32,443 nucleotides of DNA. Source: Candidatus Hebobacteria bacterium. Its GTDB lineage: Bacteria; Armatimonadota; Hebobacteria; Hebobacterales; Hebobacteraceae. This document shows, one piece after another, positions 30,435 to 32,443 of the stretch. The position numbers and the translations under genes were made by a program. Below the pieces are notes generated by a model. That model had not been told where the DNA came from. It made no database searches and saw nothing but the letters and a program-made list of their open reading frames with translations. The stretch's first letter is position 1; each line of letters begins with the position of its first letter. Location of the stretch: assembly GCA_029821235.1 (NCBI GenBank), contig JALGTT010000001.1, positions 1 to 32,443 of the forward strand, given 5' to 3'.

Positions 30435-30905
30435 TTCCTGCTGAAGCCGCCCCAGCACCTTCATCGCCCTCCGCAACAGGTTCCGCTGATTCTGATGGGT
30501 GAGCAGGGACAGTGCCGTCCGCGCGTCGAACCAGGCCGCCTCCAGCGCGTGCTCCCGGGCGTTCGCGGCCGGCTCGGCCCCGGGGGGAGCGAGGAACAGG
30601 AACCAGTCCACCCGCTTGCGGCAGTGCTGTCCGTCCGCGCGGTATTCATGCTCGGTCTCGCCCAGCGGAGCCACCAGCGACAGCCCAACGAGCCCCACCT
30701 CCTCCTCGATCTCCCTGCGCGCGGCCTCCTCGGGCCGCTCCCCGGGCTCGACTCCGCCCTTGGGGAAGACCCAGGTGCCGTACCCGGAGCGCATCACCAC
30801 CACCTCCCAGGCCCGTTGCCCGCCGCCCGGCTTCTCCGACTTCCTCGCGACCACCCCTCCGGCCGAGTGGAGGTCCCTCCCCTCTCCCTCCGGGGGCGCG
30901 TTCAC
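30429..30905 (-). CDS. Nudix hydrolase
   Basis: A 158-residue cytoplasmic hydrolase of nucleoside diphosphate-linked compounds. The Nudix box is complete: GGVEPGERPEEAARREIEEEVG (G-x5-E-x7-R-E-x2-E-E-x-G) with the catalytic glutamates. It is preceded by the usual strand (WEVVVMRSGYGTWVFPKG). The W-x-FPKG-x-x-E-x-GE pattern resembles the diadenosine-polyphosphate/diphosphoinositol branch (MutT/Ap4A-type), but the substrate cannot be set. The true start is the GTG at 30905-30903, overlapping the stop of the URO-D-family gene (GTGA), so the two are translationally coupled; a longer upstream frame would run through the URO-D gene and is not real. Confidence 0.87.
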   Translation of the reverse strand: MNAPPEGEGRDLHSAGGVVARKSEKPGGGQRAWEVVVMRSGYGTWVFPKGGVEPGERPEEAARREIEEEVGLVGLSLVAPLGETEHEYRADGQHCRKRVDWFLFLAPPGAEPAANAREHALEAAWFDARTALSLLTHQNQRNLLRRAMKVLGRLQQEL

Positions 30906-32056
30906 TGCTTCCGTCCCCAATCCGCGGGGCGCCGCTCCTCCCACGGCGGGGGTGTGGGGATGCCGAAGGTGTCCCGCTTCAAGTCCAGGTAGTAGAGGTA
31001 GTTCTCGAACGTTACATCCGGCGGCACCCGGTGGTCCACGTGCGGAATCCAGCCGCCCTCGCGGACATACGGCTCGATGCGCTTTATCTCTCTGCGGATC
31101 GCCTCTTTGCCCTCGATCAACGCCCGCTTGTTGACCCCGCCCAGCAGCAGCACCTGTTTGCCGTACTTGTCCCGCAGGGCGATCGGGTCGGTCCCCGCCG
31201 CCACCTCCACCGGGAACATGCAATTTACCCCCGCCTCCAGCCACAGCGGCACCAGTTGATTGATATTCCCGTCACAGTCGGTGTAGACGATGTCGCACCC
31301 GTGCTCGTTCAATACCTCGGTGATGCGCCGATAGCGGGGCACCATCAACCGAGCGAAATCGCGCGGCGAGATCATGGGCCCCTGGTTGAAACACATGTCC
31401 TCCCAGCCGGCGCCGAAGTCGAGGTCCACGTGGGGGGCGATGCGGGAGATGACGCGGGTCACCACGCGGGTGATGGTTTCCATCATCTCCTCGAGCAGTT
31501 CGGGATCATCGTAGACCATCATGGTCGCCCCCTCGAACCCCGCCCAATCGCGGATCCATCCGAACAGGCTGCCGATGCTGATGCCCAGCGGATAGTCGCG
31601 CGCGGCCCACTCCCGCTTCAGCCTCTTCAACTCCGCCTCCGGGGGCAGGCGCCCCGGGTCGTCCGGGTCCAGGCGGGGCTTGAAATCCCGCTCCCACGAC
31701 TCCCGGTCCTTCAGCCGGAACTCCAGGAAGTGGGGGATGGTGGACTGGCCGGAGGCGTACACCATGCAGAGCGCGCCGTTCTCGTCCTGGATGAGCAGTT
31801 GCTCGCCCCGCTCCTCGATGACTTTGCGTTCGAACGAAGGAAGCAGGCCGTGGTGAGCGGGCACCTGGGCGCGGGGAGCGAACCCGAAGTAGAGGTCGGC
31901 CTTCTCGTTGTCGTCAATCTCCCTGGGCAGCCCCTGCTCGTGCCAGACCCGGAAGGTGTCGTCCCAGTACCCGAACTCCTCGTCCGGGATATGGTCCACC
32001 GGCTGGAAGTGCAGGGCCGCCAGCCATCTCTCGCGGTGGGTCATCGGGCCCTTCAT
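30902..32056 (-). CDS. URO-D superfamily protein, second copy
   Basis: A 384-residue TIM-barrel protein of the uroporphyrinogen decarboxylase-like family. The start THRERWLAALHFQPVDHIPD is typical, and the family's later blocks follow: DLDFGAGWEDMCFNQGPMIS, FARLMVPRYRRITEVLNEHG, YTDCDGNINQLVPLWLEAGV and LLLGGVNKRALIEG. The usual H-x-CG zinc-site position reads T-D-C-D-G, followed by a second Cys in GVNCMFPVE. HemE-specific motifs are not seen. It is only distantly similar to the URO-D protein at 13278-14396. It probably forms a transcript with the HAD hydrolase (upstream) and the Nudix gene (downstream, overlapping). The ATG at 32056 or the one at 32044 may be used. A demethylase/corrinoid-type or other lyase role is possible. 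Confidence 0.82.
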   Translation of the reverse strand: MKGPMTHRERWLAALHFQPVDHIPDEEFGYWDDTFRVWHEQGLPREIDDNEKADLYFGFAPRAQVPAHHGLLPSFERKVIEERGEQLLIQDENGALCMVYASGQSTIPHFLEFRLKDRESWERDFKPRLDPDDPGRLPPEAELKRLKREWAARDYPLGISIGSLFGWIRDWAGFEGATMMVYDDPELLEEMMETITRVVTRVISRIAPHVDLDFGAGWEDMCFNQGPMISPRDFARLMVPRYRRITEVLNEHGCDIVYTDCDGNINQLVPLWLEAGVNCMFPVEVAAGTDPIALRDKYGKQVLLLGGVNKRALIEGKEAIRREIKRIEPYVREGGWIPHVDHRVPPDVTFENYLYYLDLKRDTFGIPTPPPWEERRPADWGRKQ

Positions 32057-32061
32057 CCGCC

Positions 32062-32089
32062 CACTATCTCCAGCACACTATCTCCAGCA
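32062..32089. repeat. Perfect 14-bp tandem duplication at the HAD/URO-D gene junction
   Basis: CACTATCTCCAGCA is present twice head to tail (32062-32075 and 32076-32089). Because 14 is not a multiple of 3, it shifts the end of the HAD frame: with it the protein ends LLEIVCWR; without it, it would end LLEIVGG with a TGA overlapping the URO-D ATG in the classic ATGA way. Confidence 0.9.
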
Positions 32090-32443
32090 ATTGCCGCAGG
32101 TCCGTGATGCGCGGGCAGTCCGCCTCCGGGTGGGCATTTCGCCGGTCCACCAGCACCGGCCGCAGGCCCGCCTTCCTCGCCGCCGTCACATCGTCATCAT
32201 AGTGATCGCCCACATGCCAGGCCGGGCAACCGCATTCCGCCGCGGCCCGCGCCGCCCGCGCGAACACCTCCCCCTCCGCCTTGATGCCGGCCGCGCCGAA
32301 GGCGTCTATCACCGGGTCGAAGTAATGCAGCACCCCGAGCATCTCCAGGTCCGGCCCCGCCTGCGGCCGGCCGGTGACGATGCCCAGCCGCGCGCCCGCC
32401 CCGGCCAGCCGCTCCAGCACCTCCTTCGCCTCCGGGTAGAGCC
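32064..32443 (-). CDS. HAD-superfamily hydrolase, 5' end outside the window
   Basis: The C-terminal 126 or so residues of a HAD phosphatase; the frame is open to the right window edge (codons before the GTG at 32420 read LYPEAKE, a normal HAD sequence), so the start with the DxD nucleophile lies outside. Visible motifs are motif II LGIVTGRP, the motif III lysine in GIKAEGEVF and motif IV GDHYDDDVTAARKAGLRPVLVDR. This is the phosphoglycolate phosphatase/haloacid dehalogenase-like (subclass I, GDHYxDD) pattern. The substrate is unknown. The C-terminus was altered by the 14-bp duplication described separately. Confidence 0.85.
   Translation of the reverse strand, partial: LYPEAKEVLERLAGAGARLGIVTGRPQAGPDLEMLGVLHYFDPVIDAFGAAGIKAEGEVFARAARAAAECGCPAWHVGDHYDDDVTAARKAGLRPVLVDRRNAHPEADCPRITDLRQLLEIVCWR

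Noticed and set aside
30906..31244. N-terminal extension of the Nudix protein through the URO-D gene
   Set aside because: The extension is Gly-rich shadow sequence of the URO-D gene; the GTG overlapping the URO-D stop gives a normal Nudix length.

Overview
The window is GC-rich, densely coding bacterial chromosome from an uncultured-looking organism. Evidence is the strong G/C bias at third codon positions, frequent GTG and TTG starts, short gene overlaps and URO-D-family proteins of the kind common in environmental phyla. It encodes an oxygen-sensitive [NiFe] hydrogenase and a type IV pilus/type II secretion machine, so a fermentative or facultatively anaerobic, surface-attached bacterium is plausible. 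I could not fix the phylum. No rRNA, tRNA, CRISPR array or transposase was seen.

Layout. (1) 1-2161: the end of an unknown membrane protein, then an MscS-type channel and a nitrilase-family hydrolase, both on the minus strand. (2) 2262-12252, minus strand: a type IV pilus/T2SS-like operon read from right to left: PilB/GspE ATPase, PilC/GspF, two paralogous major-pilin-like proteins, a GspG-like pseudopilin, a PilX-like protein, PilV-like and PilW-like minor pilins, a PilM-PilN fusion, PilO and PilP/GspC. It closes with a strong terminator at 2262-2291. Hairpins flank the first pilin gene, which also has a full 10-nt Shine-Dalgarno match. (3) 12253-12893: a 640-bp divergent intergenic region with short direct repeats and a hairpin, followed on the plus strand by a GlpM-like membrane protein and a URO-D-family protein. 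(4) 14397-14955: an intergenic region holding an AT-rich promoter with a dyad symmetry inside it. (5) 14956-28888, plus strand: a twelve-gene hydrogenase operon. (6) 28914-32443: an SpoU/TrmH-type RNA methyltransferase, a DUF296/PPC protein, a cluster of hairpin repeats, a Nudix hydrolase, a second URO-D-family protein and the end of a HAD phosphatase.

The most interesting part is the hydrogenase operon. It encodes a Hyf-type (hydrogenase-4, group 4) membrane complex with all three antiporter-like subunits (HyfB, HyfD, HyfF), HyfC, HyfE, HyfH, the small subunit HyfI, the NuoC/NuoD-fused catalytic subunit HyfG with all four nickel-binding cysteines, and a HycI-type maturation protease. No HyfA-like polyferredoxin is present. 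In front of these lie three soluble electron-transfer genes: a formate-dehydrogenase-like molybdopterin protein whose catalytic Sec/Cys position is tyrosine, and homologues of the sulfhydrogenase beta (HydB, 2x[4Fe-4S]) and gamma (HydG, FAD/NAD(P)H/[2Fe-2S]) subunits. I infer that the operon makes an ion-pumping hydrogenase that exchanges electrons with NAD(P)H rather than formate, a complex-I-like hydrogenase with a borrowed diaphorase arm. The hyfC gene carries an apparent 1-nt insertion near its 3' end.
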